Numbered from the stretch's first letter, positions 17,834 through 27,198 are shown. The stretch is 64,000 nt of DNA from Pseudomonas khavaziana (GCF_019145205.1 NZ_JAHSTT010000006.1:310001-374000), one strand, 5' to 3'. Notes: generated by a model from the letters alone, not told the origin. Translations and numbers: made by a program.

Positions 17834-20242
17834 TTACGGCAGGGCGTAGGCGATCACGTAGTCGCCACGGTCGGTGGACTGGCGTGCGCCACCGGCGGTG
17901 ACCACGATGTACTGCTTACCGGTTTTCGGCGACACGTAGGTCATCGGTCCACCCTGGCTGCCGACCGGCAGACGGGCTTTCCAGATTTCATCGCCGTTGC
18001 CGCTGTTGAAGGCGCGCAGGTAGAAATCCTGGGTGCCGGCGATAAAGATCAGGCCACCTTGTGTCGACAGCGTACCGCCCAGGGTCGGCAGGCCCACCTT
18101 GATCGGCAGGTGCATGCGGATGCCCAGGGGCCCTGTGTCTTCAACGGTGCCCACCGGTACTTGCCAGGCGACCTTTTGCGTCTTCATGTCGATGGCGGTC
18201 AAGGTGCCGAACGGCGGCGCCTGGCAGGGGATGCCGGCCACCGACAGGAAGCGGTTCTTGTTCACCGCGTAAGGCGTGCCCTTGAGCGGCACGGCGCCCA
18301 TGCCGGTGTTCAGTGCTTCGCCACCGGAAGAGGCCTGCGCCTTGTTCTGCGACGGCACCATCTGGATCCACAGGCCCAGGCGCATGTCATTGACGAAGAT
18401 AAAACCGTGCACCGGGTCGGTGGAGATGCTGCCCCAGTTCATGCCACCCAGGGAGCCCGGGAAGCTCAGGGATTTATCGGTGCCCGGTGCGGTGTACAAG
18501 CCGTCGTAGCGCATGCCCTTGAAGTCGATGCGGCACAGCAACTGGTCATACGGTGTGGCACCCCACATGTCCGATTCGGTCAGGGTCTGCGCGCCGATCT
18601 GCGGCATGCCCACGGATTTGGGCTGGGTCGGGGAATAAGGCTCGTTGGGGATGTTGGCGGCCTTGACCGGCACTTCCTGCACGTCGGTCAACGGCTTGCC
18701 GGTGGCGCGGTCGAGCACATAGATCTGCCCGGCCTTGGTGCCGATCACCACGGCGGGTACTGCCTTGTCGCTGCCTGGCGGGGTGAAGTCGATCAGGCTG
18801 GGCTGCATCGGCAGGTCGAAGTCCCACAGGTCATTGTGGACGGTCTGGTACACCCATTTTTCAGCGCCGGTGGAGGCGTCGAGCGCCAGCACCGAAGCGC
18901 CATATTTGTGGTTGAGCGCGGTGCGCTCCACGCCGTAGATATCGGTGGATGAGCTGCCCATCGGCAGGAACACCGTGTTCATCTGCGGATCGTAGGACAT
19001 CGGCGCCCAGCTGTTCGGGGTGCTGCGCACGTAGGTGTTGTCGCCCGTCGGGGCTTGCTTGTCCTCAGGGTTGCCCGGGTCGAAGGCCCAGCGCATCTGG
19101 CCACTGATTACGTCGAAGCCACGGATCACGCCACCGGGCATGTCGGTCTGGACATTGTCGGCGACCCGGCCACCGACCACCACGGTGGTGCCGGCAATCA
19201 GCGGCGCGGAGGACAGCTGGTAGTAGCTGTCCGGCACATTGCCCAGGCCGGCTTTCAGGTCAACCTGGCCATGGGTGCCAAAGTCTTCGCAGAACTTGCC
19301 GGTGTCGGCGTCCACCGCGATCAGGCGTGCGTCGATGGTGTTGGTCAGCAGGCGACGCTGGCACTGCGCGCCGGCTGGCACGCTGGCGGCAATGATCGGC
19401 GAACTGTTGGGTTGGGTAGGCTGGGCAATGGGTGCAGTGGCGTCGAAATACGCCATGCCCCGGCAACGCTGCCAGACCGCCGATTTAGCGTTGACCTCGT
19501 TCTTCCACAACTCTTTGCCAGTGTCGGCATCCAGCGCGATCAGGTTGTTGTGCGGGGTGCAGATAAACACTTTGTTGCCGATCTGCAAGGGCGTCAGCTG
19601 GTCTTCGGCACCATTGCCGTCGCTGAGGGCCACGTCGCCGGTGTGATAGGTCCAGGCGACCTTGAGCTTGTCGATGTTGTCGCGATTGATCTGGTCCAGC
19701 GCGGCGAAGCGGCTGCCACCTTCGGTATTGCCGTAGTGCGCCCAGTCTTTCTGCGCATCGGCTGCAGCTACCGGGGTGATGCCCGGGCCAGCGCCGGTGG
19801 GCGCCACGCTCGGGTGGGCGACAAACATATTGCCTGCCGCTACCGCTACGCCCACGGCCAACACGGCGGCGACGCCATAGGCCCCCCGCGCACGTTGGTT
19901 GACGAGCAGTGGGTAAACCAGCGCGACCACCATGCCGATGACCGCGAACATGAACAGTCGCGAAAACAGCGGCCAGAACACCAGCCCTACATCCGCTATG
20001 GCCCAGATGGCCGTACCGACCAGGAAGGCCGCGAACAGCCAGGCGCCGGCCGGTTTGCGACAAGCGAGCAACAGCCCTGCAATCGCCATGGCCGCGCCGC
20101 CGATCAGGAAGTACCAGGAACCTCCCAGGCTCACCAGTTTGACGCCGCCGATGGCCAGCGCGAGGCCGAGCAGGGCGATGATGACGCCCAGGCCCAGCAG
20201 TAAGAATCTAGAGGCGCCAGCGGCGCGCGATGCTCGTTTCAT
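17834..20242 (-). CDS. gcd: Membrane-bound PQQ-dependent glucose dehydrogenase
   Basis: An 802-residue enzyme that oxidises glucose to gluconate in the periplasm and passes electrons to ubiquinone, with PQQ and a divalent cation as cofactors. Five hydrophobic spans occupy about residues 10-145. A PQQ beta-propeller follows from about 165 to the end (DWAHYGNTEGGSRFAALDQI at its start; repeated blade motifs such as LIALDADTGKELW). The length is that of the Gcd family. oprB follows on the same strand. PQQ synthesis genes are not in the window. Confidence 0.96.
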   Translation of the reverse strand: MKRASRAAGASRFLLLGLGVIIALLGLALAIGGVKLVSLGGSWYFLIGGAAMAIAGLLLACRKPAGAWLFAAFLVGTAIWAIADVGLVFWPLFSRLFMFAVIGMVVALVYPLLVNQRARGAYGVAAVLAVGVAVAAGNMFVAHPSVAPTGAGPGITPVAAADAQKDWAHYGNTEGGSRFAALDQINRDNIDKLKVAWTYHTGDVALSDGNGAEDQLTPLQIGNKVFICTPHNNLIALDADTGKELWKNEVNAKSAVWQRCRGMAYFDATAPIAQPTQPNSSPIIAASVPAGAQCQRRLLTNTIDARLIAVDADTGKFCEDFGTHGQVDLKAGLGNVPDSYYQLSSAPLIAGTTVVVGGRVADNVQTDMPGGVIRGFDVISGQMRWAFDPGNPEDKQAPTGDNTYVRSTPNSWAPMSYDPQMNTVFLPMGSSSTDIYGVERTALNHKYGASVLALDASTGAEKWVYQTVHNDLWDFDLPMQPSLIDFTPPGSDKAVPAVVIGTKAGQIYVLDRATGKPLTDVQEVPVKAANIPNEPYSPTQPKSVGMPQIGAQTLTESDMWGATPYDQLLCRIDFKGMRYDGLYTAPGTDKSLSFPGSLGGMNWGSISTDPVHGFIFVNDMRLGLWIQMVPSQNKAQASSGGEALNTGMGAVPLKGTPYAVNKNRFLSVAGIPCQAPPFGTLTAIDMKTQKVAWQVPVGTVEDTGPLGIRMHLPIKVGLPTLGGTLSTQGGLIFIAGTQDFYLRAFNSGNGDEIWKARLPVGSQGGPMTYVSPKTGKQYIVVTAGGARQSTDRGDYVIAYALP

Positions 20243-20358
20243 GTCGATCAGAACTCGAGTGAGGAAAGGCAGGGGCCGGATTTTAGCAAGATAAGTAACC
20301 AGTTAGTACATTTAGCTCGGTAATGCACTCTTACAAATCCTGGGATTATCCCAGACAG

Positions 20359-20394
20359 CAAAAAGCCGCTTGCGCCAAATGGCGTAAGCGGCTT
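20359..20394 (-). terminator. Rho-independent terminator after the chemoreceptor gene
   Basis: The stem AAGCCGCTTACGCC / GGCGCAAGCGGCTT (minus strand, one G-T pair) is followed by a T-run, 20 nt beyond the stop of the chemoreceptor gene. Confidence 0.85.
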
Positions 20395-20413
20395 GAGTGG
20401 GCCAGTGCCAAGG

Positions 20414-22357
20414 TCAGAACTTGAAGCGACCGACCAGCCCCTTGAGTTGCCCGGAGATATCCGTCAATCGGCCAGAGCCGGTCTGCGCCGAGTGGGCAAA
20501 CTCTTCGACCAGTTGTGCATCGGCATGGATTTGCGCGATGTGGCGGTTGATCTCCTCGGCGACCTGGTGCTGCTCTTCGGCGGCGGTGGCGATCTGGGTG
20601 TTCTGGTCGCGAATCGAGTCCACCGAGCCGCGGATCTTGTCAAAGCTGTCGCGGGCCTGTTGGATGCGCTCGACGCTGGCGTGGGACACCAGCAGGCTGC
20701 CCTGCATCTGCTGGGTGACTTCCTGGGTGCGGCGGGCAAGGTTGCCGAGCAGGCTGTCGATTTCACCGGTGGAGTCCGCGGTGCGACGGGCCAGGGCGCG
20801 CACCTCATCGGCCACCACGGCAAAGCCGCGGCCCTGGTCGCCGGCCCGCGCAGCTTCGATGGCGGCGTTAAGGGCCAGCAGGTTGGTCTGTTCGGCGATG
20901 GAACGGATCGTGTCGAGGATGGTGTTGATGTTCTTGCTGTCCTGCTCGAGCAACTCCATGGTCTGGGTCGACTTCTGCAGGTCTGCGCTCAGTTTGTGCA
21001 CGCTGCTGGTGGCTTCGCCGATATGTTGCTGGCCGTTGTGGACATCGCGGTAGCCTTCATCGGCACTCGTCGCTGCCGCGCTGCATGAGCGCGCCACTTC
21101 GTTGGCGGTGGCCACCATTTCGTTGAACGCGGTGCTGACCAGTTCCACGGCTTCACGTTGGCGCCCGGCGGCCTGGTTCATGTTGCGCGCCACTTCGCTG
21201 GTGTCGGCAGCAGCGGTTTGCAGGTCGGAGGAGGCATTGCCGATGCGCTGCACCAGTTGTGCTATCACGCCCAGGAACTGGTTGAACCAACCCGCCAGAC
21301 TGGCGGTTTCATCCTTGCCCTGCACCTTGAGTTGGCGAGTGAGGTCGCCTTCGCCTTCGGCGATCTCTTGCAGGCCGTCGGCCACGCCGCGAATCGGTCG
21401 CACGATCACTCGGGCAAAGCTGGCGCCGACAATCGCGAACACCAGGGCGAGGATCGCCGCGATGCCGGCGATCAACCAGGTCAGGCGGGTGGCGCCGGCC
21501 ATGACTTCGTCGCGCTTGATCAAGCCGATAAAGCGCCAGCCCAGCCCTTGGGAGCTGACTACGTTGGCCATGTACGGCACGCCGTCGATGTCGATCTGGC
21601 TCACGCCGTCGCCGCGCTTGGCCAATTCGGCGTAGTTGGCGCCCAAGTCTGCCAGCGGCTTGAAGTTGTGCTTGGCATCGCTGGGGTCGACCAGCACGTT
21701 GCCGTTGGCTTCCACCAGCATCAGGTAGCCACTGTCGCCCAGCTTGATGTTGCGGACCAGCTCGGTCAGCTGCTTGAGCGACACATCCAGGCCGACCACG
21801 CCGAGGATATTGCCGCTGGCGTCGGCGACGGTGTGCACGGTGCCGATCAGGGAGACGTCGTCCGGCGCCCAGTAATAGGCGCCAGTGCGCACGGTGGTGC
21901 CTGGTGCGGCGATGGCGGCCTGGTACCAGGGGCGTACGCGCGGATCGTAATGAGTGAGCTTGGTGTCGTCAGGCCAACTGGCATAGCCGCCGTCCTTCAA
22001 GCCCAGGGACAGGTAGGCGGTGCTCGGATGGCTCTTGGCGAACTGGTCGAAAATCGCCAGCAGTTCTTGATTGGTCGGTGTCAGCGGGATTTGTGCAGCG
22101 TCGGCGCCGGCATAGCTTTTGAGGCCCTTGGCCGCGACAACGCGCGGGTCCTTGGCCACGTACTCGACGTTCTGGCTGATGCCGTCGAAGAACTGCTTCA
22201 TGCCATTGTCGATCTGGCGGATTTCGCGGCCACTGCTATCGAGAAAATTCGCCAGGGCCCCCTCGCGCAGGTTCAGCACCACCAGGACGGCCACCAGGAT
22301 GACTGGCAGGCACGCGATGGCGGCAAACGCCCAGGTCAGCTTTTGCTTGATATTCAT
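20414..22357 (-). CDS. Methyl-accepting chemotaxis protein with dCache sensor
   Basis: A 647-residue inner-membrane chemoreceptor. TM1 is at about 10-28. A periplasmic dCache domain spans about 35-275 and TM2 about 285-310. HAMP follows, then a cytoplasmic signalling helix whose tip is EQTNLLALNAAIEAARAGD (about 495-515). The sensor carries YDPRVRPWY and a later GLDVSL aspartate, the layout described for amino-acid-binding dCache domains, so an amino acid or amine ligand is likely. It has its own terminator. No C-terminal CheR-tethering pentapeptide is visible. Confidence 0.95.
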   Translation of the reverse strand: MNIKQKLTWAFAAIACLPVILVAVLVVLNLREGALANFLDSSGREIRQIDNGMKQFFDGISQNVEYVAKDPRVVAAKGLKSYAGADAAQIPLTPTNQELLAIFDQFAKSHPSTAYLSLGLKDGGYASWPDDTKLTHYDPRVRPWYQAAIAAPGTTVRTGAYYWAPDDVSLIGTVHTVADASGNILGVVGLDVSLKQLTELVRNIKLGDSGYLMLVEANGNVLVDPSDAKHNFKPLADLGANYAELAKRGDGVSQIDIDGVPYMANVVSSQGLGWRFIGLIKRDEVMAGATRLTWLIAGIAAILALVFAIVGASFARVIVRPIRGVADGLQEIAEGEGDLTRQLKVQGKDETASLAGWFNQFLGVIAQLVQRIGNASSDLQTAAADTSEVARNMNQAAGRQREAVELVSTAFNEMVATANEVARSCSAAATSADEGYRDVHNGQQHIGEATSSVHKLSADLQKSTQTMELLEQDSKNINTILDTIRSIAEQTNLLALNAAIEAARAGDQGRGFAVVADEVRALARRTADSTGEIDSLLGNLARRTQEVTQQMQGSLLVSHASVERIQQARDSFDKIRGSVDSIRDQNTQIATAAEEQHQVAEEINRHIAQIHADAQLVEEFAHSAQTGSGRLTDISGQLKGLVGRFKF

Positions 22358-22502
22358 GACTTCTCCCGCGGGTATTTATAATTTTGGCAAGGGGGAAAAC
22401 GGTAGCGGTGAGCGTCGCATGTGTTGTTTTGCAGTCTGAGCGGCCCATGCTTACCCTTGTATATCGACTGCAAGGGCAAGCACTTGAGGGCAGGGGCCAG
22501 GT

Positions 22503-23393
22503 TTAACCGGTGTGCTCGGCACCCAGGGCATCACGCTGCATCGACTGCAGGTTCTTTTCGATGGTTTCGCAGATGCTCTCCATCTGGATCTGGTGTTCGC
22601 TGGAGTTGAACGGGCTTTGCAGGTCGGTGCCGATACGTTCGATGGCCAACAGCATGAAGCCCACCACCGTGGAGGCCAGCGGCGTGAACCAGCCCAGGGA
22701 CTCCACCAGGCCCACTGGTACGATCAGGCAGAACAACGAAATGAACAGCCGCGGGAAATACACGTAGGGGTAGGGCAGCGGGGTGTTGGCGATACGCTCC
22801 ATGCCACCCTGGGCATTGGACAGGTCCACCAGGGTCGACTCCAGCCGTGCCAGGCGAATGCTGTCCAGGCGCCCGGCCTGGTATTCGCGGGCCAGTAACG
22901 TAGCGGAGCCGGTGAGGATGTCATTGGCAAAGTTATTGGTGGCACCGTTGCGCGCAAATTCCTCGGCGGGGATAAATGCCCGCACTTCTTCCGGGCACGG
23001 CTGGCCCTTGAGGTGCGCAGCCAGGCAATTGACGTAGGCCACGTGCCGGCGCAACAGCGTTGACTTGACCGGGTTCACCTCACCGGAAGCGTCATCCAGC
23101 AGGGTCAATACTTGCCGGGCAAAGCTGCGCGAGTTGTTGACCATCGCCCCCCACAGCGTGCGCGCTTCCCACCAGCGGTTGTAGGCGCTGCTGTTGCGAA
23201 AACTGATCAGCACCACCAGCGCCGAACCCAGCAATGTCAGGGGCATCAGCGGCAAGTTGATCTTGGCGGTGAGAAACAGCATGAAGTCCACCGTCACTGC
23301 CACATCCCATAGCAACAGCCAGAACAGCGCCCAGCCCACATAGCCCATGGTCTTGATGATCAGGCGGTATTTCTTCAGGACGGCAGCTTTCAA
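22503..23393 (-). CDS. Bestrophin-like (UPF0187/YneE family) membrane channel
   Basis: A 296-residue inner-membrane protein of the bestrophin/RFP-TM family, whose bacterial members form pentameric ion channels. Hydrophobic spans occur at about 17-40, 46-65, 210-228 and 232-250. The signature SFRNSSAYNRWWEAR follows the second span. The stop is 145 nt before the chemoreceptor start on the same strand; the gap is long enough for a separate promoter. Ion selectivity cannot be read from the sequence. Confidence 0.88.
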   Translation of the reverse strand: MKAAVLKKYRLIIKTMGYVGWALFWLLLWDVAVTVDFMLFLTAKINLPLMPLTLLGSALVVLISFRNSSAYNRWWEARTLWGAMVNNSRSFARQVLTLLDDASGEVNPVKSTLLRRHVAYVNCLAAHLKGQPCPEEVRAFIPAEEFARNGATNNFANDILTGSATLLAREYQAGRLDSIRLARLESTLVDLSNAQGGMERIANTPLPYPYVYFPRLFISLFCLIVPVGLVESLGWFTPLASTVVGFMLLAIERIGTDLQSPFNSSEHQIQMESICETIEKNLQSMQRDALGAEHTG

Positions 23394-23721
23394 ACGAGCA
23401 CCTCGCAGTGGGTGGTTGGCAACAATGCCCTGTTACGACGTCGCGAGAGAGGGAAGGTTCGCAGGGTGCTGAATCGATTAGTTGATAAGTCGCTATCCCG
23501 GGAGAATGTAACGAGAGGTGTCGCGAAACTGCGGACCACAGATGATTTGAATGTGGAACAACTTTGGTACTAATGACGTCTGGTGCGGCAATCGCTGTAC
23601 ATTGCGTTCGAGGCAAAAAGCCATTAATGGCAGGGTTTTTGACGTGATTTGTTTTTGGGGCCTGGCTGCAGGGATTTCGTAGCCGAGATCAGTGGAATAA
23701 TTGGTTGATCAGGGCTCTTTC
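23394..23721. other. Intergenic region with no recognisable element
   Basis: This 328-bp, relatively AT-rich gap separates divergent genes (bestrophin on minus, winged-helix protein on plus). It should hold both promoters. I see no REP, operator palindrome or small ORF worth reporting. Confidence 0.5.
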
Positions 23722-24573
23722 ATGCGTGTCAGTTCGTTGAAGTCAGCTATGTGTAATACCGCGCAAGCACTCGAACGTCATAGGGATTTTGAAGCGTGCA
23801 TGAGAGCGCATTACCACGTGCTGCTCGTGCCCTATTCAAGACGACCGTTTTTCTACAAGAGTGCACTTAAATACAGCCGCTTGATGGTGTCGTTTGCGTT
23901 ATTGAGCCAGTACTTTTCCACCCCGCTGCCATTGTTGGCAGAAGTTAAGGCCCTGTGCGTGACGCGCAGGTATTGTTCGAAAAACAGCCTGGAATCAATC
24001 TTCCTGTTGTTTCGTGCCCTGGGTTTCATGGAGGTTGCACCGCACCCAGAAGACAGTCGCTTCCGGGTGTATTCACCCTCGGATGAAGCTTGCCGTGAAG
24101 CGCGCTTGATGCTGACGGCGCTTACCGAGTCGTTGGCGCTGCTGTACCCGGAGCGGGAGATTTTCCGGCAGATGCGCGACCTCGATGATCGCGGGTTCCT
24201 GGCCCTCTATTTCAAGGGTTTTGCCGTGATCCTCGCGTCTGAACTGACGGTGGATGTGTTACTGCCCGAGTGTTATTGGCTGGTGAAACGCGATGCCGGG
24301 CATCTGTTGATGCTGGCTATCTATAACGATGCCTTTGCGCCGGACAATGACCGCACTACCTTCAGGTCGTCGTCCTACCTGGCATTGGCCAAGCAACTTT
24401 CCGTGTCCAAGACCCACATTATCCGCATGGTGCAGGAGGGTGTGGAGAAGGGCTATTTCAAGGCCCACTCCAAGACCCGGCTGGAAGTCCTGCCACCTTT
24501 CGCAAGTCTGGTAAAGCGCTTCATGGCCTTTTCATTTGCGGTTGGCCTGCATGCTATTGAGATGGGAGCGTAG
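23722..24573 (+). CDS. Winged-helix-like protein of unknown function, coupled to a diguanylate cyclase
   Basis: A 283-residue protein I do not recognise by name. The ATG at 23722 is chosen because AGGG sits upstream. Two segments look like winged helix-turn-helix units: about 80-125 (RYCSKNSLESIFLLFRALGF followed by a wing-like stretch) and about 225-270 (YLALAKQLSVSKTHIIRMVQ, then GYFKAHSKTRLEV). There is no signal peptide or clear membrane span. The stop is 3 nt before the GGDEF gene start, so they are co-transcribed and probably coupled. A transcription regulator, perhaps controlling or responding to the cyclase, is the best guess. Confidence 0.7.
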   Translation: MRVSSLKSAMCNTAQALERHRDFEACMRAHYHVLLVPYSRRPFFYKSALKYSRLMVSFALLSQYFSTPLPLLAEVKALCVTRRYCSKNSLESIFLLFRALGFMEVAPHPEDSRFRVYSPSDEACREARLMLTALTESLALLYPEREIFRQMRDLDDRGFLALYFKGFAVILASELTVDVLLPECYWLVKRDAGHLLMLAIYNDAFAPDNDRTTFRSSSYLALAKQLSVSKTHIIRMVQEGVEKGYFKAHSKTRLEVLPPFASLVKRFMAFSFAVGLHAIEMGA

Positions 24574-24576
24574 GGG

Positions 24577-25605
24577 ATGCCTGCTAACTTGAAGTTGCGG
24601 CCCCGGATGCGCAGTTTGCTGTCGCCTGCGGTGACGCAAGCCGAATGGATAGGGATTATTGCCTGGGTCGGCATGTTGTTGATTCATCCGGCCCTGCAGT
24701 TGGATATTTATACGGTGGGCGTCACGCTTGGCCTGTTGGTTGTTTGCCGCGTGCATACCAGGACCGCCAACTTTCTGCTTTGGCGGGTGCTGGGGGTGAC
24801 CTATATGGTGCTGTTGTCGGTCGGCTTCGCCTACATCATTTGCTTGAATGAAGAGTTGCGCATTTATGGCCTGCCATTGGCCGTCACCCTGGTGGTGGGC
24901 AGCGCCATCTTGTTTATCAGTGTCCAGGATTATCTGGCCGACGCGCTATTGGTCTGGCTTATTCTGTGGCCGCCGATGCAGGCCGATATATATGCGGGCA
25001 CCGAGGTCTATCTGCTGATGTTTTGCGCTTCTTCGGTGTCTATTGGTTTTATCTTGAGTTACTCCTACTTGAAGAACCTGCGCTCGGTATTGCTGGTGGA
25101 AAGTGAGTTTCGCGCATTGGCCGAGACTGATTATCTGACCTCGATCCTCAACCGGCGCGCCTTTATGCAAAGTTTCGAAAAGTTGCTCAGTGGTGGTCAG
25201 GGTGGCTACTTCATCATGTTGGATATCGACAGTTTCAAGGAAAAAAATGACCTGTATGGCCACGATGTGGGCGACAAGATCCTGCGTGCCATGGCCGTGT
25301 GCCTGAAAAACGCCAAGGGCAGCCACAGTTTTGGTCGGATCGGCGGGGAAGAGTTCGGTGTGTTGTTGCAGGGCGATGACCCGGAACTGGCCTGCGATTA
25401 TGCCCTGGCGTTACTGCAGTCGATCCGCGGCAGTGTCGCTGCACCGCATAACTACACGTGCAGTGCGGGCATGGCGCGTTTTTCAGCGGGCGACGACCTG
25501 TCGACGGTGCTCAAGATGGCGGACAAGAACCTGTATGGCGCCAAGCGCAACGGCAAGGACTGCGTGCATCTGGACGGTGCGCTGCTGCAGCCGGTGTTGT
25601 CCTGA
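24577..25605 (+). CDS. Membrane-anchored diguanylate cyclase (GGDEF)
   Basis: A 342-residue protein that would make c-di-GMP. The first 165 residues or so hold five or six hydrophobic spans with little else, followed by a short linker. The GGDEF domain runs from about 185 (TDYLTSILNRRAF) with the active-site loop GGEEF at 256-260, and metal/nucleotide residues in MLDIDSFKEKNDLYGHDVGD. No RxxD inhibitory site precedes GGEEF (the upstream sequence is SHSFGRI), so classic product inhibition is probably absent. Downstream partner of the winged-helix protein. Confidence 0.93.
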   Translation: MPANLKLRPRMRSLLSPAVTQAEWIGIIAWVGMLLIHPALQLDIYTVGVTLGLLVVCRVHTRTANFLLWRVLGVTYMVLLSVGFAYIICLNEELRIYGLPLAVTLVVGSAILFISVQDYLADALLVWLILWPPMQADIYAGTEVYLLMFCASSVSIGFILSYSYLKNLRSVLLVESEFRALAETDYLTSILNRRAFMQSFEKLLSGGQGGYFIMLDIDSFKEKNDLYGHDVGDKILRAMAVCLKNAKGSHSFGRIGGEEFGVLLQGDDPELACDYALALLQSIRGSVAAPHNYTCSAGMARFSAGDDLSTVLKMADKNLYGAKRNGKDCVHLDGALLQPVLS

Positions 25606-25618
25606 CGCACAGGCCTAT

Positions 25619-25930
25619 CTACTGCTGCGACAGAATACTTGCCAGCAACCCGGGAAAGCGGCTCTCCAGCTCGTCGCGACGCAATGAGTTCATATGGGTG
25701 GTGCCCACATTGCGGGTGTGTACCAGGCCGGCATCGCGCAGTACCCGGAAGTGGTGGGACATGCTGGATTTAGGCCGCCCGCCATCCAGTTCGCCACAGC
25801 TGGCCTCGGGCACGCCGGCCAGGCAGCGCACGATGTCCAGGCGTACGGGGTCGCTCAAGGCGTAAAGCACGCGCTCAAGCGTCAATTCTTGCGGTGTAGG
25901 GTGTTTGAAGGCTCGCATGGGGCGGATCAT
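25619..25930 (-). CDS. ArsR-family transcriptional repressor
   Basis: A 103-residue winged-helix repressor (ALSDPVRLDIVRCLAG; SSMSHHFRVLRDAGLVHTRN as the recognition helix and wing). The ATG at 25930 is used; the ATG at 25918 is an alternative. No metal-binding CxC cluster is present, so the signal is probably redox or organic rather than metal. It is divergent from xenA with a palindromic operator between them and likely represses xenA and itself. Confidence 0.88.
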   Translation of the reverse strand: MIRPMRAFKHPTPQELTLERVLYALSDPVRLDIVRCLAGVPEASCGELDGGRPKSSMSHHFRVLRDAGLVHTRNVGTTHMNSLRRDELESRFPGLLASILSQQ

Positions 25931-25954
25931 AACAGGGGGGTAGCGTTCAATACC

Positions 25955-25978
25955 ATAGTTCGATTACCATCGAACTAT
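25955..25978. promoter_or_regulatory. Perfect palindromic operator between arsR-type gene and xenA
   Basis: The arms ATAGTTCGAT and ATCGAACTAT are separated by TACC, giving a 24-bp perfect dyad. It lies 24 bp upstream of the repressor start and 30 bp upstream of the xenA start. It is the obvious binding site for the adjacent ArsR protein. Confidence 0.8.
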
Positions 25979-26008
25979 CGAATCACACACCCTTCCCCGG
26001 AGTATCTG

Positions 26009-27100
26009 ATGTCCGCGTTGTTCGAACCGTTCAAACTTAAAGACGTTACCTTGCGCAATCGCATTGCCATCCCGCCGATGTGCCAATACATGGCCGACGA
26101 CGGCATGGTCAACGATTGGCACCACGTGCACCTGGCCGGTATGGCCCGTGGCGGGGCCGGCCTGCTGGTGGTCGAGGCCACCGCAGTCGCTCCCGAAGGG
26201 CGTATCACCCCAGGCTGCGCCGGTATCTGGAGCGACGCCCATGCCCAGGCGTTCGTGCCCATGGTCAAGGCCATCAAGGCCGCAGGCTCGGTGCCGGGCA
26301 TCCAGATCGCCCACGCCGGCCGCAAGGCCAGCGCCAACCGCCCATGGGAAGGCGATGACCACATCCCGGCTTCCGATGCACGCAGCTGGGAAACCATCGC
26401 CCCTTCGGCCATCGCGTTCGGGGCCAACCTGCCCAACGTACCGCGTGCCATGACCCTGGACGATATCGCCCGCGTCCAGCAGGACTTCGTCGACGCCGCC
26501 CGCCGCGCCCGTGACGCCGGTTTTGAATGGATCGAGCTGCACTTCGCCCACGGCTACCTGGGCCAGAGCTTTTTCTCCGAGCATTCCAACCAGCGCACCG
26601 ATGCCTACGGTGGCAGCTTCGACAACCGCAGCCGCTTCCTCCTGGAAACCCTGGCCGCCGTGCGTGAGGTCTGGCCGGAAAACCTGCCGCTTACCGCGCG
26701 GTTCGGCGTGATCGAATACGACGGCCGTGATGAGCAGACCCTCACCGAGTCCATCGAGCTGGCGCGCCGCTTCAAGGACGGTGGCCTCGACCTGCTGAGC
26801 GTCAGCGTCGGTTTCACCATTCCCGATACCAACATCCCGTGGGGCCCGGCCTTCATGGGGCCGATTGCCGAACGTGTGCGTCGTGAAGCCGGTATCCCGG
26901 TGACATCCGCCTGGGGCTTCGGTACCCCGCAACTGGCCGAAAGCGCGTTGCAGGCCGGGCACCTGGACCTGGTGTCGGTAGGGCGTGCCCACTTGGCCGA
27001 TCCGCATTGGGCGTACTTTGCCGCCAAGGAGCTGGGCGTGGAAAAATCCTCCTGGACCTTGCCGGCGCCTTACGCGCATTGGTTGGAACGCTATCGCTGA
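26009..27100 (+). CDS. xenA: Old yellow enzyme family reductase XenA
   Basis: A 363-residue FMN-dependent NAD(P)H oxidoreductase that reduces activated alkenes, nitro esters and similar electrophiles. The sequence from MSALFEPFKLKDVTLRNRI onward follows P. putida XenA closely, including PPMCQYMADDG with the flavin-tuning Cys25, IQIAHAGRKAS with substrate-binding His, HFAHGYLGQSFFS and the phosphate-binding SVGRAHL. The ATG at 26009 has GGAG upstream; a longer in-frame extension runs across the operator and is not credible. Regulated by the divergent ArsR protein, ended by a strong terminator. Confidence 0.97.
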   Translation: MSALFEPFKLKDVTLRNRIAIPPMCQYMADDGMVNDWHHVHLAGMARGGAGLLVVEATAVAPEGRITPGCAGIWSDAHAQAFVPMVKAIKAAGSVPGIQIAHAGRKASANRPWEGDDHIPASDARSWETIAPSAIAFGANLPNVPRAMTLDDIARVQQDFVDAARRARDAGFEWIELHFAHGYLGQSFFSEHSNQRTDAYGGSFDNRSRFLLETLAAVREVWPENLPLTARFGVIEYDGRDEQTLTESIELARRFKDGGLDLLSVSVGFTIPDTNIPWGPAFMGPIAERVRREAGIPVTSAWGFGTPQLAESALQAGHLDLVSVGRAHLADPHWAYFAAKELGVEKSSWTLPAPYAHWLERYR

Positions 27101-27121
27101 GGCGGGCCAGGCATACACAAG

Positions 27122-27147
27122 AGCCACTCAAGTGAGTGGCTTTTTTT
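27122..27147 (+). terminator. Rho-independent terminator after xenA
   Basis: The stem AGCCACTC / GAGTGGCT with loop AAGT is followed by seven T, 21 nt beyond the xenA stop. It separates xenA from the downstream TonB receptor. Confidence 0.92.
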
Positions 27148-27198
27148 CGCCTGGTGTTTATGCACTACGGAGGGCCAAAGGCTTGAGCGAAAAATAAC

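Noticed and set aside
16940..18952. 670-codon plus-strand frame opposite oprB and gcd, with another at 19055-20203
   Set aside because: The minus strand encodes unmistakable OprB and Gcd; the plus-strand product has no domain or plausible start.
21158..22381. 407-codon plus-strand frame opposite the chemoreceptor
   Set aside because: The chemoreceptor on the minus strand has all expected domains and a terminator; the plus frame has none.
25694..26008. In-frame upstream extension of xenA
   Set aside because: It would run through the ArsR gene on the other strand and the operator palindrome; XenA starts at MSALFEP with GGAG upstream.
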